From positions 310,001-374,000 of the forward strand of contig NZ_JAFGYY010000001.1 in assembly GCF_017491605.1 (NCBI RefSeq): 64,000 bases of DNA, given 5' to 3'. The notes under the pieces are model-generated. The model made no database searches. It worked only from the letters and a program-made list of their open reading frames with translations, and had not been told where the DNA came from. Shown here one piece after another: positions 23,815 to 32,801 of the stretch. The stretch is from Pseudomonas sp. 30_B. GTDB lineage: Bacteria > Pseudomonadota > Gammaproteobacteria > Pseudomonadales > Pseudomonadaceae. Each line of letters starts with the position of its first letter. Positions within the stretch are counted from its first letter, which is position 1. A program made the translations under genes and the position numbers.

Positions 23815-25248
23815 ATGTCCGGATTAGAGGCGCTCGACCTGGCTCGGATCCAGTTCGCCTTTACCGTCTCCTTCCACATCATCTTCCCCGCCATCACCAT
23901 CGGTCTCGCCAGTTACCTGGCGGTGCTCGAAGGCCTGTGGCTGAAGACCCATGAGGAGGTCTACCGCGACCTCTATCACTTCTGGTCGAAGATCTTCGCC
24001 GTCAACTTCGGCATGGGCGTGGTCTCGGGCCTGGTCATGGCCTACCAGTTCGGCACCAACTGGAGCGCCTTCTCGGCTTTCGCCGGGAGCGTCACCGGCC
24101 CGCTGCTGACCTATGAAGTGCTCACGGCGTTCTTCCTCGAAGCCGGCTTCCTCGGCGTCATGCTGTTCGGCTGGCACCGTGTCGGTCCGGGCCTGCACTT
24201 CTTCGCCACGGTGATGGTGGCCATCGGCACCTTGATCTCAACCTTCTGGATTCTCGCCTCCAACAGCTGGATGCAGACCCCGCAGGGGCACGAGATCGTC
24301 AATGGCATCGTAGTGCCGGTGGACTGGCTGGCGATCATCTTCAACCCGTCCTTCCCCTATCGCCTGCTGCACATGGCGATCGCCTCGTTCGTCGCCACCG
24401 CCTTCTTCGTCGGCGCCTCGGCGGCCTGGCACCTGCTGCGCGGCCGCGACAACCCGGCGATCCGCAAGATGCTCTCGATGGCCATGTGGATGGCGCTGAT
24501 CGTCGCGCCGATCCAGGCCATGGTCGGCGATGCCCACGGTCTGAATACCCTCAAGCACCAGCCGGCGAAGATCGCCGCCATCGAGGGCCACTGGGACAAC
24601 AGCGAAGGCGGCCCGACCCCGCTGGTGCTGGTCGGCTGGCCGGACATGCAGCGCGAGGAGACCCGCTTCAAGATCGAGATCCCGGTGCTCGGCAGCCTGA
24701 TCCTCAATCACAGCCTGACCGAGCCGATCCCGGCGCTGAAGGACTTCCCGAAAGCCGACCGGCCCAACTCCACCATCATCTTCTGGTCGTTCCGCGTCAT
24801 GGTCGGCCTGGGCATGCTGATGATCCTGGTGGGCCTGTGGAGCGTTTGGCTGCGCCTGCGCAAGCGGCTCTACCAGAACCGCGCCTTCCTCCGCCTGGTG
24901 CTGTGGATGGGGCCGTCGGGCCTGATCGCCATCCTCGCCGGCTGGTTCACCACCGAGATCGGCCGCCAGCCGTGGGTCGTCTATGGGCTGATGCGCACCT
25001 CGGACGCGGTATCCAACCACAGCGTCGCGCAGATGAGCCTGACCCTGGTGATGTTCGTGCTGGTGTACTTCAGCCTGTTCGGCGTGGGCATCGGCTACAT
25101 GATGCGCCTGGTGCGCAAGGGCCCGGTCACCCATGAAGGCCGCGAGACCAGCCATGGCGGCGCCGGTCAGAAGCGCACTCCCGCGCGGCCGCTGTCGGCT
25201 GCCGAGGATGATTTCGACGACGACACCCGTCCGGCAGGGAGGAACTGA
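23815..25248 (+). CDS. cioA: Cyanide-insensitive quinol oxidase (bd type) subunit I, CioA
   Basis: A 477-aa integral membrane subunit of the bd-type terminal oxidase, which oxidises ubiquinol and reduces O2 to water without pumping protons. The conserved haem-ligand histidine regions are visible near the N-terminus (FTVSFHIIFPA, His21) and in FPYRLLHMAIAS. GRQPWVVYG ends the quinol loop region. The Q-loop is short, as in CioA rather than E. coli CydA. AGAGGAATCGTC precedes the ATG. It is followed after 3 bp by cioB and then by a 49-aa accessory subunit. An ANR box lies upstream. Confidence 0.95.
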   Translation: MSGLEALDLARIQFAFTVSFHIIFPAITIGLASYLAVLEGLWLKTHEEVYRDLYHFWSKIFAVNFGMGVVSGLVMAYQFGTNWSAFSAFAGSVTGPLLTYEVLTAFFLEAGFLGVMLFGWHRVGPGLHFFATVMVAIGTLISTFWILASNSWMQTPQGHEIVNGIVVPVDWLAIIFNPSFPYRLLHMAIASFVATAFFVGASAAWHLLRGRDNPAIRKMLSMAMWMALIVAPIQAMVGDAHGLNTLKHQPAKIAAIEGHWDNSEGGPTPLVLVGWPDMQREETRFKIEIPVLGSLILNHSLTEPIPALKDFPKADRPNSTIIFWSFRVMVGLGMLMILVGLWSVWLRLRKRLYQNRAFLRLVLWMGPSGLIAILAGWFTTEIGRQPWVVYGLMRTSDAVSNHSVAQMSLTLVMFVLVYFSLFGVGIGYMMRLVRKGPVTHEGRETSHGGAGQKRTPARPLSAAEDDFDDDTRPAGRN

Positions 25249-25251
25249 GCC

Positions 25252-26259
25252 ATGGGAATCGATCTTCCGCTGATCTGGGCGATCATCATCATCTTCGGGA
25301 TCATGATGTACGTCGTGATGGACGGCTTCGACTTAGGGATAGGCATGCTCTATCCGTTCTTCAAAGACGAGGGCGACCGCGATGTGATGATGAACACCGT
25401 GGCGCCGGTCTGGGACGGCAACGAGACCTGGCTGGTGCTGGGCGGCGCGGCGCTGTTCGGCGCCTTCCCGGTGGCCTATTCGGCCGTGCTCTCGGCGCTC
25501 TACCTGCCGCTGATCCTGATGCTGGTGGGGCTGATCTTCCGCGGCGTGGCCTTCGAGTTCCGCTTCAAGGCCAAGCCGGCCAAGCGGCACCTGTGGGACA
25601 AGTCGTTCATCGCCGGCTCCCTGGTGGCGACCTTCTTCCAGGGCGTGGCGCTGGGCGCTTTCATCGAAGGCATCCCGGTGGCCAACCGGCAGTTCGCCGG
25701 TGGCGCGCTGGACTGGCTGGCACCCTTCCCGCTGTTCTGCGGCCTGGGCCTGGTGGTCGCCTACAGCCTGTTGGGTTGCACCTGGCTGATCATGAAGACC
25801 GAAGGCCGCCTGCAGGAACGCATGCACGACCTGGCCAAGCCGCTGGCATTGGTGCTGCTGGCGGTGATAGGCATTGTCAGCCTGTGGACGCCGCTGGCCC
25901 ACGAGGAGATCGCCCAGCGCTGGTTCAGTCTGCCCAACCTGTTCTGGTTCCTGCCGGTACCGCTGCTGGTGCTGGTGACCCTCTACAGCCTGCTGCGCTC
26001 GGTCGCCAGCAACGACCATGTGAAGCCCTTCGTGCTCACCCTGGTGCTGATCTTCCTGGGCTATAGCGGGCTGGGCATCAGCCTGTGGCCGAACATCGTG
26101 CCGCCGTCGCTGTCTATCTGGGACGCGGCAGCGCCGCCGCAGAGCCAGGGCTTCATGCTGGTGGGAGCGCTGTTCATCATCCCCTTCATCCTTGGCTACA
26201 CCGCGTGGAGCTACTACGTCTTCCGCGGCAAGGTGAAGCACGGCGATGGCTATCACTGA
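25252..26259 (+). CDS. cioB: Cyanide-insensitive quinol oxidase subunit II, CioB
   Basis: A 335-aa CydB-family subunit with about eight to nine transmembrane helices. The N-terminal MDGFDLGIGMLYPF and VWDGNETWLVLGG are family signatures, and FRGVAFEFRFK follows. It pairs with CioA to form the cytochrome bd-type oxidase. The ATG lies 3 bp after the cioA stop, with GGAGGAACTGAGCC as ribosome site inside cioA. It is followed by a DUF2474 small protein 10 bp downstream, so all three form one operon. Confidence 0.95.
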   Translation: MGIDLPLIWAIIIIFGIMMYVVMDGFDLGIGMLYPFFKDEGDRDVMMNTVAPVWDGNETWLVLGGAALFGAFPVAYSAVLSALYLPLILMLVGLIFRGVAFEFRFKAKPAKRHLWDKSFIAGSLVATFFQGVALGAFIEGIPVANRQFAGGALDWLAPFPLFCGLGLVVAYSLLGCTWLIMKTEGRLQERMHDLAKPLALVLLAVIGIVSLWTPLAHEEIAQRWFSLPNLFWFLPVPLLVLVTLYSLLRSVASNDHVKPFVLTLVLIFLGYSGLGISLWPNIVPPSLSIWDAAAPPQSQGFMLVGALFIIPFILGYTAWSYYVFRGKVKHGDGYH

Positions 26260-26269
26260 GGGCTGCGCG

Positions 26270-26419
26270 ATGACCCCTGACGAGCAAGGCAAGGCGCCGC
26301 TGCACAAGCGGCTCGGCTGGCTGGTGCTGATCTGGGCGTTGAGCGTCGCCGGCCTGGGTGTTGCGGCCTGGCTGATGCGCCTGTTCATGAGTGCGGCGGG
26401 GCTGGGCACGCCGCACTGA
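26270..26419 (+). CDS. DUF2474-type small membrane protein, CydX-like accessory of Cio oxidase
   Basis: A 49-aa single-pass membrane protein starting MTPDEQGKAPLHKRLGW, with one helix (LGWLVLIWALSVAGLGVAAW) and a short tail MSAAGLGTPH. It starts 10 bp after cioB. Small proteins of this kind (CydX, AppX, CydY) stabilise bd oxidases, and DUF2474 proteins are regularly found directly after cioB genes. Function by context; coding supported by position, codon bias and the following terminator. Confidence 0.85.
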   Translation: MTPDEQGKAPLHKRLGWLVLIWALSVAGLGVAAWLMRLFMSAAGLGTPH

Positions 26420-26460
26420 CAGATCCCATCCGGGCGTCTCCCATGACGCCCGTTCCCACA

Positions 26461-26494
26461 TCCCTCGCTGGTATTTCCAGCGGGGGATTTTTTT
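26461..26494 (+). terminator. Rho-independent terminator of the cio operon
   Basis: CCCTCGCTGG and CCAGCGGGGG arms are followed by ATTTTTTT. A smaller stem (GGGCGTC/GACGCCC) precedes it at 26432-26451. Confidence 0.88.
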
Positions 26495-26534
26495 GGATCT
26501 CCTACAAAAGCAGACGTGCGCGAAATCTCAGCCC

Positions 26535-26616
26535 GTAGGATGGGTGGAGCCTGCGATACCCATCAGCGTTTTCGCACATTAATCGATGGGTATCGCTTCG
26601 CTCCACGCCATCCTAC
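26535..26616. repeat. Inverted repeat, GTAGGATGGGTGGAGC class
   Basis: GTAGGATGGGTGGAGC pairs with GCTCCACGCCATCCTAC, with GCGATACCCATC and GATGGGTATCGC inside. A single GTAGGAGCGGACTCCGTCC unit follows at 26637-26664. Confidence 0.85.
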
Positions 26617-26676
26617 GGTCGTGGCATCCGGTGACTGTAGGAGCGGACTCCGTCCCCGCGATCGGCTGTGGCAGGA

Positions 26677-27888
26677 TCAGTGCAACTTGTCCCGCTTCGC
26701 CAGGCTCGGGAACAGCTTCATCCACGCCCCGGTGACGATCAGCGTGCCCACGCCACCCAGCACCACCGCCGGCACGGTGCCGAACCAGTGCGCAGTGATA
26801 CCGGACTCGAACTCGCCCAGCTGGTTCGAGGCGCCGATGAACAGGCCGTTCACCGCGCTCACCCGGCCGCGCATCTCGTCCGGGGTTTCCAGCTGCACGA
26901 AGGCGCCACGGATCACCATGCTGATCATGTCCGCCGCGCCCAGCACCACCAGCACCGCCAGGGAGAACCAGAAGGACGTCGACAGGCCGAAGGCGATGGT
27001 GGTGACGCCGAAGATGCCTACGGCGAGGAACATGATTCGCCCGACATTGCGTTCAATGGGGAATCGTGCGAGCCAGAACGACATCAGCAGCGCGCCCACC
27101 GCCGGGGCCGAGCGCAGCAGGCCCAGGCCCCAGGGGCCGGTGAGCAGGATGTCCTTGGCGAACACCGGCAGCAGCGCGGTGGCCCCGCCCAGCAGCACGG
27201 CGAACAGGTCCAGGGAGATGGCGCCGAAGATGTCCGGGCGGCTGCGGATGAAGCGGATACCGGCCAGCAGCGACTCCAGCGTGGCCTTGCCCTGGGCGGC
27301 CGGCGCCTGGCGCGAGGGCAGGGTCATGACCAGGGTGCAGGCGATGAAGTACAGCACCGCAGTCGGCGTGTAGACCCAGAACGCGCCGAGGGCATAGAGG
27401 AGCCCGCCGAGGGCGGGAGCCGCGATGGTCGCTGCCTGCATCGCCGAGGCGGAGGCGGCCACGGCGCGGGGGAACAGCGCGCTGGGCACGATGTTTGGCA
27501 GCAGCGCCTGGGTGGTCGGCATCTCGAAGGCCCGCGCGGTACCCAGCAGGAAGGCCATCACGAAGATCATCTCGCGGGTCACGTTGTCGGTGCTGGCACC
27601 CACCACCAGCGCCACCGCCACCAGCCCCTGGCCGATCTGGCAGATCGAGGCGATGCGCCGGCGGTCGTAGCGGTCGGCGACGTGGCCGGTGTGCAGCATG
27701 AAGATCACCCGCGGCAGGAACTCCACCAGCCCCACCAGGCCCAGATCGAGCACGTTGTGGGTAAGTTCGTAAATGTGCCAGCCGATGGCCACGGTGATCA
27801 TCTGGAAGGCGCTGGCGGTGCAGACGCGGGCGAGCCAGAAGGCGAGGAAGGGGCGATGGCGCAGCAGGGACGTAGCTTCGGCGGACAT
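26677..27888 (-). CDS. MFS transporter, EntS-like
   Basis: A 403-aa major facilitator with about twelve transmembrane helices. FWLARVCTASAFQMITVAIGWHIYELT, GHVADRYDRRRI (the loop 2-3 motif) and the second-half DEMRGRVSAVNGLFIGASNQLGEFESG match the EntS/MFS_3 exporter subgroup. Members include the enterobactin exporter EntS, but no siderophore genes are nearby, so the substrate is unknown. It is convergent with the cio operon and divergent from the molybdenum hydroxylase genes. Confidence 0.9.
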   Translation of the reverse strand: MSAEATSLLRHRPFLAFWLARVCTASAFQMITVAIGWHIYELTHNVLDLGLVGLVEFLPRVIFMLHTGHVADRYDRRRIASICQIGQGLVAVALVVGASTDNVTREMIFVMAFLLGTARAFEMPTTQALLPNIVPSALFPRAVAASASAMQAATIAAPALGGLLYALGAFWVYTPTAVLYFIACTLVMTLPSRQAPAAQGKATLESLLAGIRFIRSRPDIFGAISLDLFAVLLGGATALLPVFAKDILLTGPWGLGLLRSAPAVGALLMSFWLARFPIERNVGRIMFLAVGIFGVTTIAFGLSTSFWFSLAVLVVLGAADMISMVIRGAFVQLETPDEMRGRVSAVNGLFIGASNQLGEFESGITAHWFGTVPAVVLGGVGTLIVTGAWMKLFPSLAKRDKLH

Positions 27889-28220
27889 GGCGGGGACTAT
27901 TCGTTAGGCGGCTAAGCAAGGGCTGTGCAGCGTAACACGGCGTAGCACTTTTCCGGTTGTGGCGCGCGAGACAGGCAGCGCAGAGCGCCGCGTGCGGGAG
28001 CTGATGAGTGGTCGTCAGATTGGGCAACAGCGCGACAAGTTGCCTGCTTGACTTTGCCTGGAGGGATGCAGATGGGTTAAAGTTGACGAAAGGGTCAGGT
28101 TTTACAGCAAGAACACCCTTCGGCGTCACCTTCGAAACGCCCCCCGATTGCGCACCCTTCCAGTTTTATTCAGCACCAGAAATCGACATGGGCGGGCCTT
28201 CACCGTCCAGAGGATGAACC
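27889..28220. other. 332-bp divergent intergenic region, MFS / molybdenum hydroxylase
   Basis: No gene, strong repeat or clear operator was seen. It must hold the promoters of both flanking units; the right half is slightly A+T-richer. AGAGGATGAACC just before 28221 is the ribosome site of the hydroxylase. Confidence 0.6.
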
Positions 28221-31052
28221 ATGTCCAACCGTGATATTTCCCGGCGTGCCTTCCTGCAAGGCGGGCTGATCGCTGGCGTCAGCGTGACGCTGGCGCCGCT
28301 CGGCAGCCGGGCTTTCGCTGCCCTGATGGAAAACTCCGTCACCGTCTCGCCCCAGCAGTGGATGGGCCACGACGGCAAGGCGCGTTTCCGTAACGATGCG
28401 CTGTCCAAGGTCTGCGGCAACAAGGTGTTCGCCCGCGACATCCGTTCCAAGGACATGCCCGGCTGGCCGCAGCAACAGGGCCACGCCATGCTGCTCAAGA
28501 CCATCAAGGCCGACCGTATCTTCGACGGCATCGACCTCGCATGGCTGGGCGCCGAGCTGCAGCCCGACCGCATCGTCACCGCCGAGGACCTGGACAAGGA
28601 CGGTATCGTCTTCCCCGAAGCCCACGCTCCGGACCCGCTGCTGCCGCGCGGCAAGGTGCCGATGTTCATCGGCCATCCGGTGGCCATCCTGATCTGGAAC
28701 GACTTCGAACGCTTCCGCAAGGCCAAGCTGAAGATGAAGTTCAACGACAAGGCGATCCGCTACGGCGCGCAGGCCCCGCTGTACCAGGGCGATCCCTACG
28801 GCAGCTTCCGCTACGTGCGCGTCGGCGGCGCGACCTCGGCCGATCCGGACGAGTTCTCCAGCCTCAAGGACTCGATCCTCTTCCCGATGATCCGCGAGCG
28901 CAAACCGGTGTGGAACCAGCAGCCCAACCAGCACGGCGACCTCACCGAGCAGGGCCTGTTCTACGCGCAGAAGATCAAGGAGCAGATCGACAACCCGCCG
29001 GAAAACTGGCTGGTCTTCGACGAACGCTACAAGACCCCGTCCATCGAGCCGGCCGCCATGGAGCCGGACAACGGCAACGGCTGGTACGACCCGGCCAGCA
29101 AGACCCTGCACTTCGTGGTCGCCACCCAGTGCCCGTTCGAGGCTGCCTACGAGACGGCGCACATGATCGCCCCGTCGCGCTTCGGCCTGGCCAAGCTGAA
29201 CATGCACCCCGGCTACACCGTGGGTTACGGCTCCAAGGATCACAACATCTTCGTCTACTACGCGGCCCTGGCTGCGCTGTACGGCAACGGCGTGCCGGTA
29301 CGCCTGGCCAATGACCGCTACGAGCAGTTCCAGAGCGGCATCAAGCGCCACCCGTTCGACATTCGCTACCAGCTGGCGGTGGACAAGAAGGACATGACCT
29401 TCAAGATCTTCCGCACCGAGATGAGCGTGGACGGCGGTGGCCGCATCAACTACAGCCCGTCCGTGGCCGCCGTGGGCGCCACCGCCGCGCAGTCGATCTA
29501 CTACATGCCGCAGAATGACCTGCAGGTGACCGCCTACCATTCCCGCGCCGTCGAGGCCGGTTCCATGCGTGGCTACGGCACCCTGCAGAGCATGGCCGCC
29601 ACCGAGATGATGGTGGACGAGATCGCCGGTCGGCTGGGCGTCGACGCCATCGAACTGCGCCGTGTCAACGCGCTGAAGTCGGGCATGAAGAACACCCAGG
29701 GCGCGATCCCCGCTGGCGCCCTGCGCCTGCACGAGATTCTCGACAAGGCCGCCGCCCACGAGTGGTGGAAGACCCGCGACGCACGCAAGAAGGAAATGGA
29801 CGCCAAGGACCCGGACCACTGGTACGGCGTCGGCTTTGCCATCTGCCAGAAGGACTTCGGCACCGGCTCCGAAGCGCCCATGGCGAGCATCGAGTTCGAT
29901 GCCCAGGGCAAGGTGCACATGCGCCACATCGGCATCGAGATCGGCACCGGCATGTCCACCTCCCAGGCGCTGGTAGTGGCCGACTTCCTCGGCAAACCGG
30001 CGGACGAGATGAAGACCGCCGAGACCGAGTGGCCGGAGCTGCAGCTGCTCAGCGGCGAAGACCCCTACACCATGAGCCAGCCCACCCAGGACGAGAAGCT
30101 GCGCAACCCGCGCTGGGTCGGCAAGTACGCCTCGGCGTCGTCGGCGACCAATTCGGCCTACTACTTCAGCCACGCCACCCGTGAAGCGGCGCGCGTGCTG
30201 TTCAACCACGGCCTGTGGCCGGCGGCCCTGGAAATCTGGCGTCGCGGCCCGTTCAACGGCGCGGCCAACCCGCTGGTAGTGCGCCGGGAAGACGCCCACT
30301 GGGTCGACGGCAAGCTCACCGCCAACGGCCTGGAGCCGCTGTCGTTCGCCGAGCTGGCCAAGGTCGCCCACGAGAAGGGCCTGGTCACCGGCGCCACCGT
30401 CCACGGCTTCAACCGCTGGAGCTGGGCGGAGTGCGACTTCGTCATCGACGGCGTGCGCGACCGCCTGCCGCTGGACGCCCTGGCCGTGAAATACGGCGAC
30501 GGCGCCCCGGGCGTGAAGAAGGCACAGATGAACAGCGCCGGCTTCCACCTGCTGGATCGCCAGAACGTGGCCTATCCGCCGGTGCAGCTGAACAACGCCG
30601 CGGTGACCTACTACAGCCCGGTGGCGACCATCGTCGAGCTGAAGGTGAACAAGGGCAACGGCGAAGTCACCGTGCTCAATCACCACAGCTGGATCGAGTG
30701 TGGCCGCGTGCTGGTGCCTGAACTGGTGAAAGGCCAGATCGAAGGCGGCACCGCCATGGGCATCGGCCATGCGCTGCTGGAAGACATGCCGCTGTACGAG
30801 GGTGGCCCGGGCGAGGGCGACTGGAACTTCAACCGCTACCGTCTCCCGAAGGCGAAAGACGTGGCCGTCTGGCAGCAGAGCTCGGAAATCCTTCCGCCGC
30901 TCTCGCCCAGCGACCCGTCCAAGGGCATCGCCGAAGTGGTGATGATCCCGGTGGTCGGCGCCATCGGCAACGCCGTGGCCCACGCCATTGGCAAGCGCGT
31001 CCGCGACCTGCCCATCACCCCCGCTCGCATCAAGGAGGCCCTCAATGGCTAA
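28221..31052 (+). CDS. Periplasmic xanthine-dehydrogenase-family molybdopterin subunit (isoquinoline/aldehyde oxidoreductase type)
   Basis: A 943-aa molybdenum hydroxylase large subunit with a Tat signal (SRRAFLQGG, Arg8-Arg9), so it acts in the periplasm. The aldehyde-oxidase hammerhead region and Mo-binding domains follow; EAGSMRGYG is the conserved substrate loop. Glu905 in KGIAEVVMIP is the expected catalytic base. Together with the FeS and triheme subunits it oxidises an aldehyde or N-heterocycle and passes electrons to the respiratory chain. A similar three-gene locus in P. putida has, from memory, been linked to aldehyde (vanillin) oxidation. It overlaps the next gene by 8 nt. Confidence 0.92.
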   Translation: MSNRDISRRAFLQGGLIAGVSVTLAPLGSRAFAALMENSVTVSPQQWMGHDGKARFRNDALSKVCGNKVFARDIRSKDMPGWPQQQGHAMLLKTIKADRIFDGIDLAWLGAELQPDRIVTAEDLDKDGIVFPEAHAPDPLLPRGKVPMFIGHPVAILIWNDFERFRKAKLKMKFNDKAIRYGAQAPLYQGDPYGSFRYVRVGGATSADPDEFSSLKDSILFPMIRERKPVWNQQPNQHGDLTEQGLFYAQKIKEQIDNPPENWLVFDERYKTPSIEPAAMEPDNGNGWYDPASKTLHFVVATQCPFEAAYETAHMIAPSRFGLAKLNMHPGYTVGYGSKDHNIFVYYAALAALYGNGVPVRLANDRYEQFQSGIKRHPFDIRYQLAVDKKDMTFKIFRTEMSVDGGGRINYSPSVAAVGATAAQSIYYMPQNDLQVTAYHSRAVEAGSMRGYGTLQSMAATEMMVDEIAGRLGVDAIELRRVNALKSGMKNTQGAIPAGALRLHEILDKAAAHEWWKTRDARKKEMDAKDPDHWYGVGFAICQKDFGTGSEAPMASIEFDAQGKVHMRHIGIEIGTGMSTSQALVVADFLGKPADEMKTAETEWPELQLLSGEDPYTMSQPTQDEKLRNPRWVGKYASASSATNSAYYFSHATREAARVLFNHGLWPAALEIWRRGPFNGAANPLVVRREDAHWVDGKLTANGLEPLSFAELAKVAHEKGLVTGATVHGFNRWSWAECDFVIDGVRDRLPLDALAVKYGDGAPGVKKAQMNSAGFHLLDRQNVAYPPVQLNNAAVTYYSPVATIVELKVNKGNGEVTVLNHHSWIECGRVLVPELVKGQIEGGTAMGIGHALLEDMPLYEGGPGEGDWNFNRYRLPKAKDVAVWQQSSEILPPLSPSDPSKGIAEVVMIPVVGAIGNAVAHAIGKRVRDLPITPARIKEALNG

Positions 31053-31584
31053 CCGTCCGCTCAACCTGACCCTGAATGGTCAAACCGTCGGTCCGGTCGA
31101 GGTTCCCGAGGACCTGCCGATGATCGACTACCTGCACGAATACCAGAACCTTACCGGCTCGCGCCTGGGCTGCGGCCAGGGCATCTGCCATGCCTGCGTG
31201 GTGATCGTCGACAACCCCGACGGCACCAGCGAGGAAGTGCGCACCTGCATCACCGGCGCGCACTACTTCGAAGGCAAGAAGGTGCGCACCATCGAGGGCC
31301 ACGCCAAACGCGAGGCAGACGGTTCGGTGAAGGAACTGAATCCGATCCAGCAGAAGTTCGTCGACCGTTTCGCCTTCCAGTGCAGCTACTGCGCACCGGG
31401 CTTCGTCAACGCCGCCACCGTGCTGGTGGAGAAGGCCCAGCGCCAGCCGCTGAAGAAGAGCGAACTGGAATCGACCATCGAGGCCAGCCTTGGCCACCAC
31501 ATCTGTCGCTGCACAGGGTACGTGCGTTACTACGACGCCACCCGCGAAGTGCTGACCGATCTCGGCCTGGTCAAGGAGGGCTAA
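31045..31584 (+). CDS. 2Fe-2S subunit of periplasmic molybdenum hydroxylase
   Basis: A 179-aa small subunit with two [2Fe-2S] clusters. The plant-ferredoxin-type cluster uses Cys43, Cys48, Cys51 and Cys68, and the second, four-helix cluster uses Cys113, Cys116, Cys154 and Cys156. It moves electrons from the Mo cofactor to the cytochrome subunit. It has no signal peptide, so it is expected to cross the membrane folded together with the Tat-bearing large subunit. The ATG at 31045 has AAGGAGG upstream, inside the large-subunit gene; the cytochrome gene starts 2 bp downstream. Confidence 0.94.
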   Translation: MANRPLNLTLNGQTVGPVEVPEDLPMIDYLHEYQNLTGSRLGCGQGICHACVVIVDNPDGTSEEVRTCITGAHYFEGKKVRTIEGHAKREADGSVKELNPIQQKFVDRFAFQCSYCAPGFVNAATVLVEKAQRQPLKKSELESTIEASLGHHICRCTGYVRYYDATREVLTDLGLVKEG

Positions 31585-31586
31585 GC

Positions 31587-32798
31587 ATGCAGCGCATTCT
31601 TTCCGGCCTCGCGCTGGCTGTCGGCCTCGGTCTGGCGGTGAGCGCCCAGGCGGCCGACCAGGAGCTGATCAAGCGCGGCGAGTACGTCTCCCGCGCCGCC
31701 GACTGCATGGCCTGCCACACCGCCGAGGGCGGTGCGCCGTTCGCCGGCGGCCTGCCGATCCACTCGCCGTTTGGCACCATCTACGGCAGCAACATCACCC
31801 CGGACAAGGACTTCGGCATCGGCAACTACAGCGCCGACGACTTCTTCGCCGCCCTCACCGAGGGCAAGCGCAAGGACGGCGCCAATCTATATCCGGCCAT
31901 GCCCTACACCTCGTACCACCTCATCAAGCGCGAGGACAGCGATGCCCTCTATGCCTACCTGATGAGCCAGACACCGGTGCACCGCGCTGCGCCCCAGACC
32001 AGCCTGAGCTTCCCGTTCAATGTGCGCATGGGCCTGTCGGGCTGGAATATGCTCTACGGCAAGAGCGTCCAGCTGGATAACGCCGAGGGCAAGAGCGACG
32101 CCTACAAGCGCGGCCAGTACCTGGTGGAAGTGCTCGGCCACTGCGGCGAGTGCCACACCCCGCGTAACAGCATCGGCGCGTTGCAGCAGGACAAGCGCCT
32201 GACCGGCGGCCTGCTTAACGGCTACAGCGCCCCGAGCCTGCTGGCCCAGGACCTGGCCGAGCGTGGCTGGACCAGCGCCGATCTCACCGGCTTCCTCAAG
32301 CACGGCATGAGCCCCCAGGGCAGCATGTTCAACGAGATGTTCCCGGTCATGCACCTGAGCACCCAGCACCTGGGTGACGAGGACCTGGCCGCCATGTCCA
32401 CCTACCTGCTCGGCGATCAGCCGCCGCAGGCCAAGGTGGTGCAGGCGGTGGCCGAGGACCAGCTCAGCGACAGCGCCAAGCGTGGCCGTCAGCAGTACCT
32501 CAATGTCTGCGCCGGCTGTCACGGCAACGAAGGCGAGGGCAAGCCGCACATCGCCGTGGCGATGCAGGGCAACACCACCCTGCGCCTGGCCGATTCGCGC
32601 AACCTGGCCAAGGTCATTGTCGAGGGCATCCGCGAGCAGCAGTTCACCGGTTTCGAGCGCATGCAGCCGATGCCGGGCTTCGCCGACAAGCTCAGTGACG
32701 AGCAGCTCGCCGACCTGATCAACTACCTGCGTCAGGCCTGGGGTGGCTTGCCGGGCGACATGGGCGTACAACAGGTCGCTCAACTCAAGGCGGAGTGA
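31587..32798 (+). CDS. Triheme cytochrome c subunit of molybdenum hydroxylase
   Basis: A 403-aa periplasmic cytochrome c. The Sec signal ends near AQA at residue 22. Three haem-binding motifs are visible: CMACH at 40-44, CGECH at 186-190 and CAGCH at 308-312. This matches the triheme subunits of membrane-linked alcohol and aldehyde dehydrogenases, which pass electrons to ubiquinone or an oxidase. AAGGAGGGC precedes the ATG. It completes the three-subunit enzyme and is followed by its maturation genes. Confidence 0.94.
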   Translation: MQRILSGLALAVGLGLAVSAQAADQELIKRGEYVSRAADCMACHTAEGGAPFAGGLPIHSPFGTIYGSNITPDKDFGIGNYSADDFFAALTEGKRKDGANLYPAMPYTSYHLIKREDSDALYAYLMSQTPVHRAAPQTSLSFPFNVRMGLSGWNMLYGKSVQLDNAEGKSDAYKRGQYLVEVLGHCGECHTPRNSIGALQQDKRLTGGLLNGYSAPSLLAQDLAERGWTSADLTGFLKHGMSPQGSMFNEMFPVMHLSTQHLGDEDLAAMSTYLLGDQPPQAKVVQAVAEDQLSDSAKRGRQQYLNVCAGCHGNEGEGKPHIAVAMQGNTTLRLADSRNLAKVIVEGIREQQFTGFERMQPMPGFADKLSDEQLADLINYLRQAWGGLPGDMGVQQVAQLKAE

Positions 32799-32801
32799 GT
32801 C

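Noticed and set aside
23640..23954. Plus-strand 104-aa frame overlapping the start of cioA
   Set aside because: It runs out of frame into cioA and has neither ribosome site nor protein features.
28200..31064. 954-aa minus-strand open frame opposite the molybdenum hydroxylase gene
   Set aside because: A shadow frame caused by high G+C; rich in Val/Gly/His/Arg/Gln with no domain, while the plus strand encodes a full Mo enzyme.
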